The notes under the pieces were generated by a model. It was not told where the DNA came from, searched no databases, and saw only the letters and a program-made list of their open reading frames with translations. A stretch of DNA of 64,000 nucleotides from Umbilicaria muhlenbergii (taxonomy: Eukaryota > Ascomycota > Lecanoromycetes > Umbilicariales > Umbilicariaceae), in assembly GCA_000611775.1 (NCBI GenBank), contig KK106982.1, forward strand, positions 5,877,736-5,941,735, in the 5' to 3' direction. Of this stretch, positions 46,018 to 57,673 are shown piece after piece; positions within the stretch are counted from its first letter, which is position 1; every line of letters starts with the position of its first letter. The position numbers and the translations under genes were made by a program.

Positions 46018-46568
46018 ATGGCCTCAATCCTCCCCCCCATCCCCCGCTTCGTCTTCACAATCTTCGAACCCCTTTCCCTGTATCCCCCACCCCCCCCGCC
46101 CCTCTCATCAGACCCCCAGCTAACCCTTTCACCCCCAGCATCGCCGGTTTCCTCGCCCCCATTCTCAGCCTCCCCCACTTCATCAATTCCCAAATCCCCA
46201 CCCCGCCCTCCACCTCCACATCCACCATCCTCCCCGCAATCTCCCCCACCACCCGCGCCATCGCCCTCCAGCTAGGAAACATATACGGCCTACTCGCGCT
46301 CATCGGTCTAGGGGTACTCTACACAACCACAGAGCCGAAAGTGGTGCGGAACTATGTGATTGCGCTAGCGATAGGGGATGTAGGGCATTTGGTCGTGACG
46401 GGCTTAGGGTTGGGATGGGACGGGTTCTTCGATGTGAGAGGGTGGAATGCGATGGCATGGGGGAATGTGGGCGTGACGGCGGGTTTGTTGGCGTCGAGGG
46501 TGGGGTATTTGATGGGGGCTTTTGGGGAGGATAGGCTGGCTGGGGTGAAGGGGAAGAAGAGAGTATGA
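46018..46568 (+). CDS. Small integral membrane protein (DUF7704-like)
   Basis: Exons 46018-46079 and 46139-46568 give 163 aa. Intron 46080-46138 has a CAGCTAACCC branch region and a CCCCCAG acceptor; it joins FEPLSL to IAGFLAPILSLPHF. The start reads MASILPPIPRFVFTIFEPLS. Three to four hydrophobic helices follow: IAGFLAPILSL, LGNIYGLLALIGLGVLYTT, VIALAIGDVGHLVVTGLGL and VGVTAGLLASRVGYLMGAF. The layout and the IPRFVFT..EPLSL start resemble fungal DUF7704 proteins, whose function is unknown. The plus strand is strongly C-rich in the first half. Confidence 0.62.
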
Positions 46569-46923
46569 ACTAGAAGGGATGGAGGTGTAGCCATTCAGCT
46601 TGGGTCTGGTAGTGGGGGCTAGGTTCGCCAAAGGCCGCTTGGCAACCCCGAATTGTCCAACTACGCTGAAGAGGCCAAGCTTTGACACCACAGGCTTTTA
46701 TGACTGTCGTTTCACGGTCCCGACTTATGATGGCCATATTGCATGCTGTGTAGAGGTTATCGTTGTAGGCTGTGTGTCGGTGGTCTGCGAGGATCTAAGA
46801 CCAAGTAACGGCAAGAAGGTCACTCATGTCGGGAACACTAGTCTTTGAAACTTTGTAATTGCTAGCTAGCTTTTTGCTCTAGCCCGGCCAGAGACGACAA
46901 CCATACACCTTCATGTGCCCCAT
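46569..46923. other. Spacer between convergent genes (membrane protein and rps4)
   Basis: 355 bp of 3' flanks; nothing else is seen. Confidence 0.5.
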
Positions 46924-48074
46924 CTAACTCGCAATGGCATATGCCCGACGGCGATCTCTCTCCTCCGCAATTGAGAGCTGTGGAAGCACTAGTCAGCATC
47001 ATGATGAGAAGTCATTGATTCTCGAAGCTTACCTTCACACCCTTGCCCTTTGGCAAACTGATCCACGGCTTCTCCCGTCCGATGACGAAAACGTTGCTTT
47101 CCCGCGTAGCGAACGAATTGTCAATAGCATCTTTGATGTGGACAATGTTGAAGCCACCGTCATGGCGTTCCCGGTGGGTGATCACACCGACACGACCCAT
47201 GTTGCGACCCCCAGTTGCCATCGCGATGACACCAGTATCGAAGCGGATGAAGTCGGTGATTTTACCAGTGGCCAAGTCAATCTTGATTGTGTCGTTGACC
47301 TTGATCGCTGGATCAGGGTAACGGATCCTACAACACCCCATATCAGTCCCTTATATCCCGAGAATGCTACCAAAACTTGGTCCAACGACTGAAGGATGCA
47401 GCAGAACTCACGTTCGCGCATCGTGCGTAACCAAGTATGGGATTCCGCCCTTGCCCAATTGCACCCGCTTGACCTTGCCCAGCTTATATTCGGCCTCCTC
47501 GGTTTGAATACGGTGGACGGTGAAGCGGCCTTTCGTGTCGTAGACTAGGCGGAAGTTCTCGCCAGTCTTCTCGATCGAGATGACATCCATGAAACCGGCG
47601 GGGTAGGTTGCGTCGGTGCGAACTTTGCCGTCGACCTTGATCAGGCGTTGCATGACAATGGCCTTGGTTTCGCGGGAGTTAAGAGCATACTTTAGGCTGT
47701 AGATCGAATCCGCGAGTCAGACTTTGATACAACTGCCAAGACTAACGAAAGAGTACTAAATGTAGACATACCGGTTACGGATGAAGACGATGAGAGGCAT
47801 GCAGTCGCGGAGCTTGTGGGGACCTGGGGATGGACGAGGGGCATAGGCACCCGAGAGTTTGTCGAGCAGCCAGTGCGACGGCGCACTGAGACGCTTTTGG
47901 TGCTTCTTTCTGCAAGGCGGAAGCTGAGTTAGCAAGCAATTCTGGCCAGTTGATAAAATCTGATGGCACCATGTCCTCCAGCATGCGTGATGACCTTGCG
48001 AACGTAATCTGCGAGGAATCCGTGTATCCCTCCCAGTCAGATAGAAAGAATGTGACTTACGGTCCACGACCCAT
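46924..48074 (-). CDS. rps4: 40S ribosomal protein eS4
   Basis: Five exons: 48061-48074, 47772-47909, 47412-47696, 47033-47327, 46924-46977; 261 aa, the canonical length. It starts [20 protein letters not shown], contains the S4 and KOW-type segments ([37 protein letters not shown]) and ends [14 protein letters not shown]. Introns of 151, 75, 84 and 55 nt all keep frame. It is a structural protein of the small ribosomal subunit. The 14-nt first exon and long first intron are typical of fungal ribosomal protein genes. Confidence 0.97.
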
Positions 48075-48359
48075 AATGGCGGTGTCACTGGATCAATTAA
48101 TATGTCCTGGAGTCGAAGGGGTGTGTCGTCGCGGAGTTCTTCAAATCAGAAAGTTCGCTTTGACCAGAATCACGCTAACGAAATGGTGCGAAATTAAGCG
48201 AGCTTTGCCCTAAGGTAGGGTTCTAGCCTCGCAGGAACTGACTCCCTTGAAGCACCTACGTAGCCTTCCTAAGTGATTATAGTACTAGCATTAAGTTCAA
48301 AGACAAGTGGCTAATACTTTGATTTTATATCAATTCAGAAAAGTAGCAGGGTATCGTGT

Positions 48360-49609
48360 CTATGCTAGTCCTTTAAGTACGGCAGCCTCCGCATTCAGTA
48401 TAGATGATCCAGCAGCTCCAATGACGGCTATCTTTTTGTTAGCACAGTTTTGACATGAACTGAGAAGGCGTACTTTCTGTTGTGGCTCAATGCGACGAAT
48501 TTGATGTCAAAGATCCCACTCTCATCCTCCCGTACCCTGCCAACACTAACAGTATAACCCCTCTGGAGGTCTCTGTCCAATCTTGGCTGAGGTCTATCAT
48601 CTTCGTCGAAGACAAATATAGCATTCTCGGGAGCCGACGGGCATCCAAGCTTCTGGGCTTCAGATACATATTCTCTCATGGCCTCCTTCACCTGCTGCGC
48701 GCTGGGTGGTGGCCTTTTCGCAAATCTCAACGAAACACACGCAGTATGACCATCCAGCACCGCAACTCTGTTACACGCAGCGGATATTTTGAGACTTGAC
48801 TGGTTCTCGAATGAAGTAGCGTCTTTGCTGACAGCTCCAAGAATCTTCTGGGCCTCCGTCTCTAGCTTGTCCTCCTCACCCGATATGAATGGTACCACAT
48901 TATCGAGGATGTCCATGCTGCTGACGCCAGGATATCCTGCACCCGATACCGCTTGCATCGTCACAACAGAGACCTGGTCCACCAGCCCAAATTTGGCCTG
49001 GATGGCAGCGAAGGGTATTACGATTCCGATAACGGCGCAGTTCGAGTTGCAGACTAGAAACCCTTTCTTCTGTCCGAATTTCTTTCGTTGGTGGGGTATG
49101 ACATCGAAATGGGATAGGTTGACAGTTGGGACAACCAGAGGCACGAATGGGTTTCTGCGGTGGTTCTTCGCATTGGAAAAGACAGCTAGGTTGGCTTTGA
49201 GGAATTCGAGTTCTATTGGGATAGTACATCAGTTGTGCACATGATTGTAGGCAGCGTTGACCCATACCAATGTCTCCGGCGACGTCACTGTCCAGCCCGG
49301 AGAATATCAGGTCGCAATCCTGGAAATCTTCTGATTTACATTCCTTCACTACCAGTTCGCCCAGCTCCTTCGACATTGGTACATTTTGTTTCCATCGCAC
49401 AGCGTCTTTGTACTTTTTGCCAGCCGATCGTGACGAAGCTCCCAGTGCGTGCAGTGTAAAATGTGGATGTAGAGCCAACAGCAGGATAAAGCGCTGCCCC
49501 ACGGAGCCAGTAGCGCCCAGGACACCTACAATGACATTAATGAGCAAGACGCAAGCATGAGCAAACTGAAGCACTAACCGCACTTCTTCCTGGGAAAGGG
49601 TGCAGCCAT
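48360..49609 (-). CDS. hom2: Aspartate-semialdehyde dehydrogenase (last intron lacks a GT donor)
   Basis: Exons 49579-49609, 49268-49525, 48478-49212 and 48360-48427 give 363 aa, the normal length. It makes L-aspartate-4-semialdehyde from aspartyl phosphate with NADPH, for threonine, methionine and isoleucine. Seen: NADP-binding [13 protein letters not shown], catalytic Cys in [20 protein letters not shown], and C-terminal FVALSHN plus TVIGAAGSS. The first two introns are normal. The last (48428-48477) has a GTGCTAAC branch site and an ATAG acceptor but begins GAAAGTACG where GTAAGTACG is expected. Only this boundary gives the family's SHN-TVIGAAG join. The nearest GT, four bases downstream, shifts the frame; reading on without splicing ends after an extra 19 residues. 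Either a GA-AG intron, a mutation or a base error. Confidence 0.93.
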
Positions 49610-49931
49610 GACGGGTAAGAAGTTTCAGAATGCGCAGGCTAGGATGCATGAGAGGGTGGGAATATCATTTCCTTGTAGGGCTGAGATTTCCAAATTGGGA
49701 AGCCAGCGCCGAGGTTCGGATCAAAAGCCGTTAAACCGACTCTACAATGCTATGGAGCGCCTGCATTCTACAGCATCGTCATTAAGTAGGTAGTGTTCGA
49801 ACATGCCACATGGGCTCGGATGTCGCTGGCCAAATTATTTTTATTGACCACAGAGCGGGAAACATATCCTGTGTTTGAGTGGCCTGGATGCCAGCACCAC
49901 TACAAGACCTCGTGGACCCCGTCCAGGGCAT
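49610..49931. other. Spacer between hom2 start and dld1 stop
   Basis: 322 bp, tandem minus-strand genes; contains the hom2 promoter and no other feature. Confidence 0.5.
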
Positions 49932-51786
49932 TCAACCCTTTCTTGGCCGCTCAAGTCTCGACGCTGCTGTCGCCTGCAGATAGTCTCTCGGCGTGTGGCT
50001 ATCCACGGCCTCGAAGATTTTCCCAGGATTCATCAGCCACTTTGGGTCCAACGCTCTCTTAATGCTGCGCATCACATCAATGGTGTCAGGCCCTAGTTCC
50101 TTCAATAATTCCTCTTTCTTGCCCAAACCGATGCCGTGTTCACCCTGCGGATATTGTCAGATCGGAGATCCCGGTGGCAGAAGATACCAGAGACTTACCG
50201 TGCAAGTACCGTCCATCTCCAACGCCCTATCAACCATATCATGCACGCATTTCTCCACCTTCGCTCGCTCCTCAGGATTAGTGTTGTCATACATTATGCT
50301 CTCGTGGAAATTCCCATCTCCGACATGACCGATGATACTTGCAAAGAGCCCCAGGTCGTCCATTTCCTTTTTCGAGATTTCAATAATATCAGGTAATCGG
50401 GATAAAGGCACTGCTACATCCGTTGACCAGACTTCTGCTCCCTGTTTCCTTAATGATAGCATACTCCATAAGGATTCTTTGCGCGCTGACCATAGTCTTT
50501 TCGCCTCATTGGCATCGGTCGTGAAGTCAAACTCCACGCACTTGTTAGCTTTCGCTATCGACCTGACCACCTTGACATTATCCTGGACTCCTGCCGTGGT
50601 GCCGGAGAATTTGAAGAATAGTGTTGGTACTTCCTTCCATGTCTTTCCCGTGGCCCCGGCTCTGTTAATAACATTCATCTGAACTTCATCCAGTATTTCC
50701 ATGGCTCCCACCGGTACACCAGCTCTCATGATCTTCGAAGCAGCATTAGCAGCATCTCTGATCGAGGGAAAAGTCACTACAGCAACGCTCGTTTCCTGGG
50801 GTATCACGGCGAGTTTCAGCGTGATTTCCGTAACGATGCCAAGTGTGCCCTCTGACCCAATGAACATTCCGGTCAGATTGTAGCCAGCGCTCGATTTCCT
50901 CGGACGTCTCCTTGTTTTTATCACCGTGCCATCCGCCAGCACCACAGTCAAGTTGACCACCCACTCCTTCATGGTCCCATATCGGACTGCATTCGTCCCA
51001 CTGCAGCTCGTCCCCACCATTCCCCCAATCTGAGCGCTTGGCCCTGGATCTACTGGGAAGAACAGTCCGGTGTCTCTGATCTTGTCATTCAGTTCCATCC
51101 ATTGCACGCTTGGCTGCACAACCACGTCCATGTCATCTTCATGCACCCCAACTATCTGGTCCATGAACACGAAATCTATGCTCATGCCGCCAAATGGCGC
51201 AGAGAAGTTGGCCTCGAGGGAAGATCCCCCAGAGTAAGGGACCATGGGCATGCGATACTTGCTGCAGACCTTGGCGATCTTCGAGACGTCGTCGGTGGAT
51301 TTCGGGTAGGCGACTGCAACAGGAAGCTGATCAATGTTGATCGAAGACCACTCGGAGAAACCATGGTTACGGAGGTCTTCATCATCGGTGCTGATGGCAT
51401 CTTCGTCGCCGAGAAGACTGCGCAATTCGGCGATTGCCTAGAAGGAAGAGTAATCAGTACTCAGTAAGCACGCAATAGGTAGGATTTACTCTGTCAAACT
51501 CCTTGGCACTGCCGTACTGGGGTGGCAAGTCTTTCTTGTTCGAAAACCATAAATCGTCGATGTGGGATCTAGCATCGGTGACACTAAGCGCATAGGTCAA
51601 CGAACTCACGAAAGCAGAAAGCAGAAGTACCCTGCCCGTCGTCCATGCGGAGCCATTTGCGCGCTGGCCCTCTCTTTTCGTTGCTCTATTACTGTGCCAT
51701 CTACCCCACATCGGTGAAGAGGGTAGGAAAGGCTTGTAGGGCCGTAGGGTTCGCGCCAGCAGGGTTTGAGCGGGACGTAGAGTCAT
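49932..51786 (-). CDS. dld1: Mitochondrial D-lactate dehydrogenase (cytochrome c), FAD-dependent
   Basis: Exons 51490-51786, 50199-51437 and 49932-50144 give 582 aa. ATG at 51786 (MTLRPAQTLLARTLRPYKPF) begins a basic, hydroxylated mitochondrial presequence, followed by a membrane helix (VLLLSAFVSSLTYALSV). The FAD-binding type 4 domain (PYSGGSSLEANFSAPFGG, DPGPSAQIGGMVGTSCSG, GMFIGSEGTLGIVTEITL) and the FAD-oxidase C domain (GHVGDGNFHESIM, GEHGIGLGKK) are complete. It oxidises D-lactate to pyruvate in the intermembrane space and passes electrons to cytochrome c. Splice joins FDR-AIAELR and GTC T-GEHGIG keep frame. Length matches the family. Confidence 0.93.
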
Positions 51787-52708
51787 ATTTACTTGGGCAT
51801 GTAATCTCGCAAAAAGAACCAAGGGCGGAGGGAGCCATTGAAATAGTAGCAAAATGGCCGGAACTAAGGCTCGGTTTGAAGGGCAAGGTAGGGTGTCGCA
51901 GGAAAATCCATCGAATAGGGCGCCATCAGCAGTGACTCGCATGATGATGACCCGGTGCCTGGTTCTCTTGCCCCGCAAAAGCATGGGTGCCTCTGCGAGC
52001 AACCTTGGTACTGGAACAGTTGTCTACGCAGTGAAACCACACATCGAACCGTATACGGACCCGTTGGAGGTGGGCTGGTTGGTCTTCCAGGGGAGTCAAG
52101 GACCCAAGCTGTGCACATGCATTTTACCCATTATTGGGATATCACCATACCTGACGTATTGGCGGTTCAGTCGTGTTTTGTGATGACATCGCCGAACATG
52201 CATTTATCGAGCGGGTACGGCGGGTACGGCGGGCTATGTAAAAGATGGACGGCGTCAAATTCGATTTGAGAAAGACGACATGGGTATGGACAAAAGGACT
52301 GGCAGTCCTCGAACAGGGACCCCTCAACCACTCAACAACCGGGAGAGATTCCGACGAGAGTTTAATTGGAGATGCAAGTAGCCATTGATCGTATACAATA
52401 TCTACTCCGAGGATTTACATATATCGCTCTCGTCGTTATACGAGGTAGTATCGAGAAGTCCCTCAGCAGCAGACTACCACTCATTTTTTCAGCCGTAAAA
52501 CCTGCACCAGGGACAAGGCCATCAATATTCCGGATCCCCAATCTGATTCGCAATCTCGTTGCTGGTGCGACGTGTAAACCTTGGCGGGTTGGTGGAGACT
52601 CATTATTATTGTTGCACCCGCAGAATCTGAAATTTGAAAGCTTAAGTCGAACAACGCAAGAAGTGTGATCAGTTGATGCGCCGGTGACCAGAACATTCTG
52701 CGATCAGA
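51787..52708. promoter_or_regulatory. Divergent upstream region of dld1 and the large coiled-coil gene
   Basis: 922 bp without a supported gene. A short duplicated element (GCGGGTACGGCGGGTACGG, about 52205-52225) is the only structure noted. Confidence 0.45.
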
Positions 52709-55700
52709 ATGGAGGCTCTCACGAAAGAGGTGCGCCGTATCGTCACATCGCCTTATGCTGTTTCTTTGAAGGTGCGTGCAGACTGCTCTTGCACAGTACC
52801 TACAAACAGCAAACAGCCGGATGCCCCAATACTGCCCCGCATTACCTTAAGCTGCAACGGGCAATTCTTAACGTCCTTCTTGGCTCCGCCGACATTCTTG
52901 CTACACTCCTGCTACAACATTGAGATGAGCCTTGCTGTAGAATCAAGCTGACCGGGATATATACACACTAGAACTTACACGACATCATTCGTGATGTCGA
53001 CCAGCATACAATTCAGCGATGGGCATACGGCAATGAATGCTACATTGATGCCCTTGCCGCCGCGGTGCTTGAGGGGCTCCAGCTATGGCCGTATACCCTA
53101 GATATAGTGCGGAAATTGTGTAAGTTGACGTAGTCGCTCGATCAAGGGAAGATACCTACTGACAGAAATCATTCCAGCCTGCATTGTTTCATTTCGCGAT
53201 GCACTTCTTTTGCAGAAACCCTTGTTGCTTGATATACTGCTAAAGAAGGGCATTGCCTCTCTTGACAGTGACAAACAGGTGCGTCGTGAATCGACGATAA
53301 CTCAATGAAAGTGGCTGATGGTTTGAAGTATGCTTCAGCCTGCATCGCAATGCTTACTGTACCTCTTCCGGGCGAGGTTCCTGCACCAGCATCATTACCG
53401 TCATTCTTCCTGACGAAGCTGGAATCGGCGGTCGAAGCGCCCTCTGCACTGACGATTAGACCTGTGTACTCGTTACTTGCGGGCGTAGGACCAGCTTTGT
53501 TGGACATTCTGCCTGTAGAAGCAACTTCCCGCTTGCATGAGCAGCTCAATCGGATGCTGCAAAGCCTGGACGATCGGCCTGCAATTCTACTCTGCCTTGG
53601 TATCTTCGCAAGCGTCCTCTCAGGTCCATCGTCTGTCTGCAAAACTTTGGAAACTCCGTCGCCAGACCTGGATTCCGCACTGTCAGGTGAGGCCGTCTTA
53701 ACAGATGAAGGACGCAGGTACGACAACATTCGCAAATATTTTAATGCCAGGAGAGCCTCGAAGACACTAGATCTTGTGGTACTACGAGTCATCGAGGCTT
53801 GTTCAAGTAGCCTCTCACTGAAATGCTACGAGCCTGTTGAAAGCCTCAGCCTTGCGCAAGAGATTGTGAGGGTGGTCGATAACGTCGAGAGGGTTAGCTG
53901 GCTGAAGAAGAGTGGATCGAAGACCAGAAAATTGTTTGAGAAGGTCTTACGCCAAGATATAAACGTTGTAGTACGGTTGGCGGTAGGATCATGATCTGGA
54001 CATACTTCCGGTATCGACTAATGCGATATGCAGGCGCTTGAGTTCATTGTCACACTAGTTGAAATCGACCAGATACCAAATGAGATTGTGACATCGTTCC
54101 AGGAACTCTCTTTGATGCAGTTGGCGAAGCCACCGTCAATATGGGTGGTTGAAAAATATGCTGTACGTGCATGAGGCCCTTCGGAGAAGCCTGTACAAGC
54201 TAATCAACTCAGTCACGATTCAGCGAGGAATTCATAGGTACACAGTTACTAGAAGCGCTACGACTTACCACACTGGACAGTTGCTACGATAGTGAGGTGT
54301 TAGTTGCACTTGGAATGGCAAAATCGGTGGTTTCTGGCCTTACTAGTTCTGTGCCTGAATCTCAGAAGCTTAGGCAGTTGATTCTATACGCTCTGTCATC
54401 CAACAGATTCTCTGTGGCCCTTGCGAGGTTTCAGAGCTATCATTTACCAGCCCGAAGAGGTCCCTCCAACCACGATCTTCCTGGCATCTGCTCCACCCGC
54501 TTTCAGAACTTGCAGAGGAGCGTCGCCCAGATGCTTTGCGTATTGTTTCTCAAAACCGCATTAATGGCAAATGCGGAAGAGGTCAGTATTGATGCTTCTC
54601 TGGCCGGTGCGTTGATAAATAAGCAAATCTCAATCGGTGGTGCAGAAGAACCTTGTCAGCTTGGGCTTCCTCATCGTGTCAACATGGCGGGGCAAATTTC
54701 TCTTTTCGAAGCAGGGAGTTCACCACCACTCACAAAAGCTAGCCATGACTGGAAGACTCGACTTGCAGACGAATTATGCAGAGATGCCACGCACCGACAT
54801 GATACGGTTGTGAGGATAGTCGGTGAAGTTTGCCGGGATCTTGAGGCACGATGCGAGGTCGCGGAGCAGCCACTACTCGAGGAACAAGCCCGGTCCGCAG
54901 ACCTTCGGCACCAGCTCGAAGCTTCGGAGAGAAAACTTGCGGAAGTGGAGAGTCAGCAGCAAGAGCAGGCCCTCGCTCTAGCTGGGATGGAGACTGAGAG
55001 GGACAGCCTCGCGGCGCAGGTTGAAGTAGTGGAGCAACGTCTTCGACATCTTTCGAAGGAACTTGATGACGTGCACGAAGAATTTGACCAGGCAAAGCAG
55101 GAAGCTAAGCATGCTGCTGAGGCTGCTCAAGAGACTGCAAAACAACAAGAGCTGGAACACCTGGCAATGTCGACCGCGAAGGATGAGTTTATCGAGGAGC
55201 AGGACGTGAAATTGCGATCTGTCGAGTCTCACGCCCAAGCTCTTGAGGAGCAAATAGAAGATCTAAGGTCGCAGAACTCGGACTCACAGAAAATGATCGG
55301 CCGTCTTCAAAACTTGGTAGATGAACGCACTATTGAGGTCGCAGAATTGAATGCATCTGCAATTTCGAACGGAGAGGAGATCGGTCGACTACGCATAGCT
55401 GAATCAAAACTGGGGGCTGACAATCAAAGTATGCGGTCTGAAGTAAGCTATCGTCAAGCTGGTCATATCTTTGAGAGAGGGATACTCACCACTATTAGCT
55501 TCACGAAGCAAGGACCCAGTCCGAGGTCGTGACGCTGCAGCACCAAGATAGATGCATCATACTGGAAAAGGAAAAATCTCGGTTACAACAGGATCATGAC
55601 AAATACGTATCAGAGAAAACCGATGAAGTATAATGCTCAACGTTGCGGTCCTTCCATAGGCTAGGCTGACCACAACCAGATTGCAAAGCAACGACTGCGA

Positions 55701-56491
55701 CATGACCGTGAAGTCCACGCTCTCCAGAAAGAGCTCGCGCAAGCCAGCAAAGCGGCGGCTTCCTCCGCCCGGAAGCAGAACGCTACAGTATTCGAGTTGC
55801 AGAAAAAGGTAGGCTTCATACGTGTTCGCTCATGTTCGGAAGCTAACACAGGCTGTTATTCATGTAGTTGGATCTACTGACACAGGAACGCGAGGAGAGA
55901 GCCCGCGAATTCGCCCAAGCTCAAGAACTGAGTAGCAAGCTCATGGCTGTCATGGGTGCAAAGATCGGCCAATCTGATGCTTGCCACCAGGACAACATCA
56001 GCCTGAAAGGGGTCAGAATACCGCCAGACAACCCGATCTCGGAGGAGACCGACTATGGCAATTCCGGTACCGAATTCACCAAGTCCTTCGGATCCACCGC
56101 ATCAACCAGAAGCGGGCCGACACCTAAGCGGAGCAAGCCACGCCGGAGCTTCAAGACTCCCTTCTTGCAGCAAACCAAGACAAGTTTAGCATTCAAGTCG
56201 GCCAAGAGCACCCACGGGGCAATCCCTAGGGCGAAACGTCAGCCATTGAATGATCTCGGAGTCAATGAGCAAAATCAGCGCAACTCAATGCCATTTGAAC
56301 CTGGTCAGAAGATGGTGGACTGCATTATGAGCAATGACAATAGTCTCGCTCTCGATGAAGTGGATGTTGATGTTGGCGACCTCTCTTTCGAAGGCAGCGA
56401 CATCTTCACGAGTACTGCAAGAGAACGGACCCCAGTCTTGCGAAGCAGAATACCAGAGAATATCTACGATGAAACCACAGCGGACTTTTGA
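52709..56491 (+). CDS. Large coiled-coil protein of unknown function (1091 aa model)
   Basis: Ten exons: 52709-52771, 52852-52920, 52972-53119, 53178-53278, 53329-53982, 54034-54162, 54213-55442, 55499-55627, 55680-55808, 55868-56491. Phases agree throughout. The first third is helical and hydrophobic (LQRAILNVLLGSADILATLL, YIDALAAAVLEGLQLWPYTL), like an alpha-solenoid. The middle (about 610-900) is a long Glu/Gln/Leu coiled coil. The C-terminus is basic then acidic (PKRSKPRRSFKTPFLQQ; DVDVGDLSFEGSD). No family recognised; layout is compatible with a spindle-pole, septation or trafficking scaffold, but that is guesswork. Intron 52921-52971 has a clear CTGAC branch and CTAG acceptor but begins TGAGAT, not GT, so this join is doubtful. 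Three exons are each 129 nt. Confidence 0.72.
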
Positions 56492-57673
56492 GAGCTGATA
56501 GCATTGGAGAAAGCGTTATGAGGTTACAAAATACGGGGATTGGTGGACAACAGGCTAACAATTGGACAATTTCAAGTCTCGGAAGTTTGAATTCGAGAAG
56601 CGCCACTACAGTTCTTATGCTTCTACCAAGGTATTACTTAGTCCATAACTGAGCTCAGTGAAAGGAAAGCTACTTGTACAGGTCTTTTCAGTGTTCGTTC
56701 GCGTGGCTGCCCGATTCATGATCGCTCCTCGGTGTGCCCTTAGCTGAGCAAGGAGAGGAACTGATATGATTCCTCGCGTTCGACTTCGGCGTTGTCGACC
56801 ACTATACAGTTCAGACCTTGCCTTTTAAGATCCAGCGCCGCAGGCTGTGAACACCATGCTTTCGTGTGAGGCTCATCGCTTCCGTCTAATGTGTTGGTCC
56901 CTGCAGGCTCGGCAGGAGACCAGCGGTAAGCAACAGGCGCCTTTGCCGTCGGGAACCTGCATTTACATTCCCCGCGTGATTATCATTTTTGACGCAATCA
57001 TCATCGTTGCGACCCCCGCATGGGCATTCGTATTGATCACTACACGCAGGTACCTTGCGGAGCCTCCGATGGCGATGCCACAACACCCCTAGTAACAGAT
57101 GCTATTTCTTAGGATTCACCTTGTCGTGAATAATCTGATGCGTGGGTGGCGGAGCTCGCTGAGATGGAGGTGTTGAAGCCTCCATGCCTCCCGGAGACGC
57201 TGTGAATCGTGTTGAAATTCTGTACTTCGCTGTTAGTCTGCAAAACTCTTGATCTCCCAGGAACCACGACGCCAAGCAAGCTTTGTACAGAGCTGCGAGT
57301 GCGAACGCATAGCCAGTACGTACACGGCACAGTTTCTCCAATACCAGCTCCTCTCCAGTCCCACAACGAATAGTTCGTTCCTTTCGGGGTGACTACCCCC
57401 TAGTGACATGTAACACTTCCCTCTCGACTATGCTTTGGCTTAGCCTCGCAGCGTAAGGCAAGACGAACCAGAGCACAACACATAAGTCACCAACCTTCAC
57501 TGATGTCCCGAGATCCATTCACGATGTGTTGTTCCAGTCATACTGACATATAAATATAGCTTCATCGCGCTCCCTCCCAACCAGATTGGCCGGAAGAGTA
57601 TAAAGCCCTAACGCCCACGGCCTCTCGGTTGTGCAGATTACTGCCAACCCAGCAAAGAGGCACTGATAGGGCC
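56492..57673. other. 1.2-kb gene-poor region before the RdRP gene
   Basis: Holds the 3' flank of the coiled-coil gene and the RdRP promoter. Overlapping minus-strand ORFs at 57102-57366 could be a small gene (see rejected items) but lack support. No RNA gene recognised. Confidence 0.45.

Noticed and set aside
57102-57366. Overlapping minus-strand ORFs (79 and 85 aa), one starting MEKLCRVRTGYAFALAALYK
   Set aside because: Somewhat protein-like, but no clear intron joins them, no family is recognised, and they sit in the RdRP upstream region. Not enough to call a gene.
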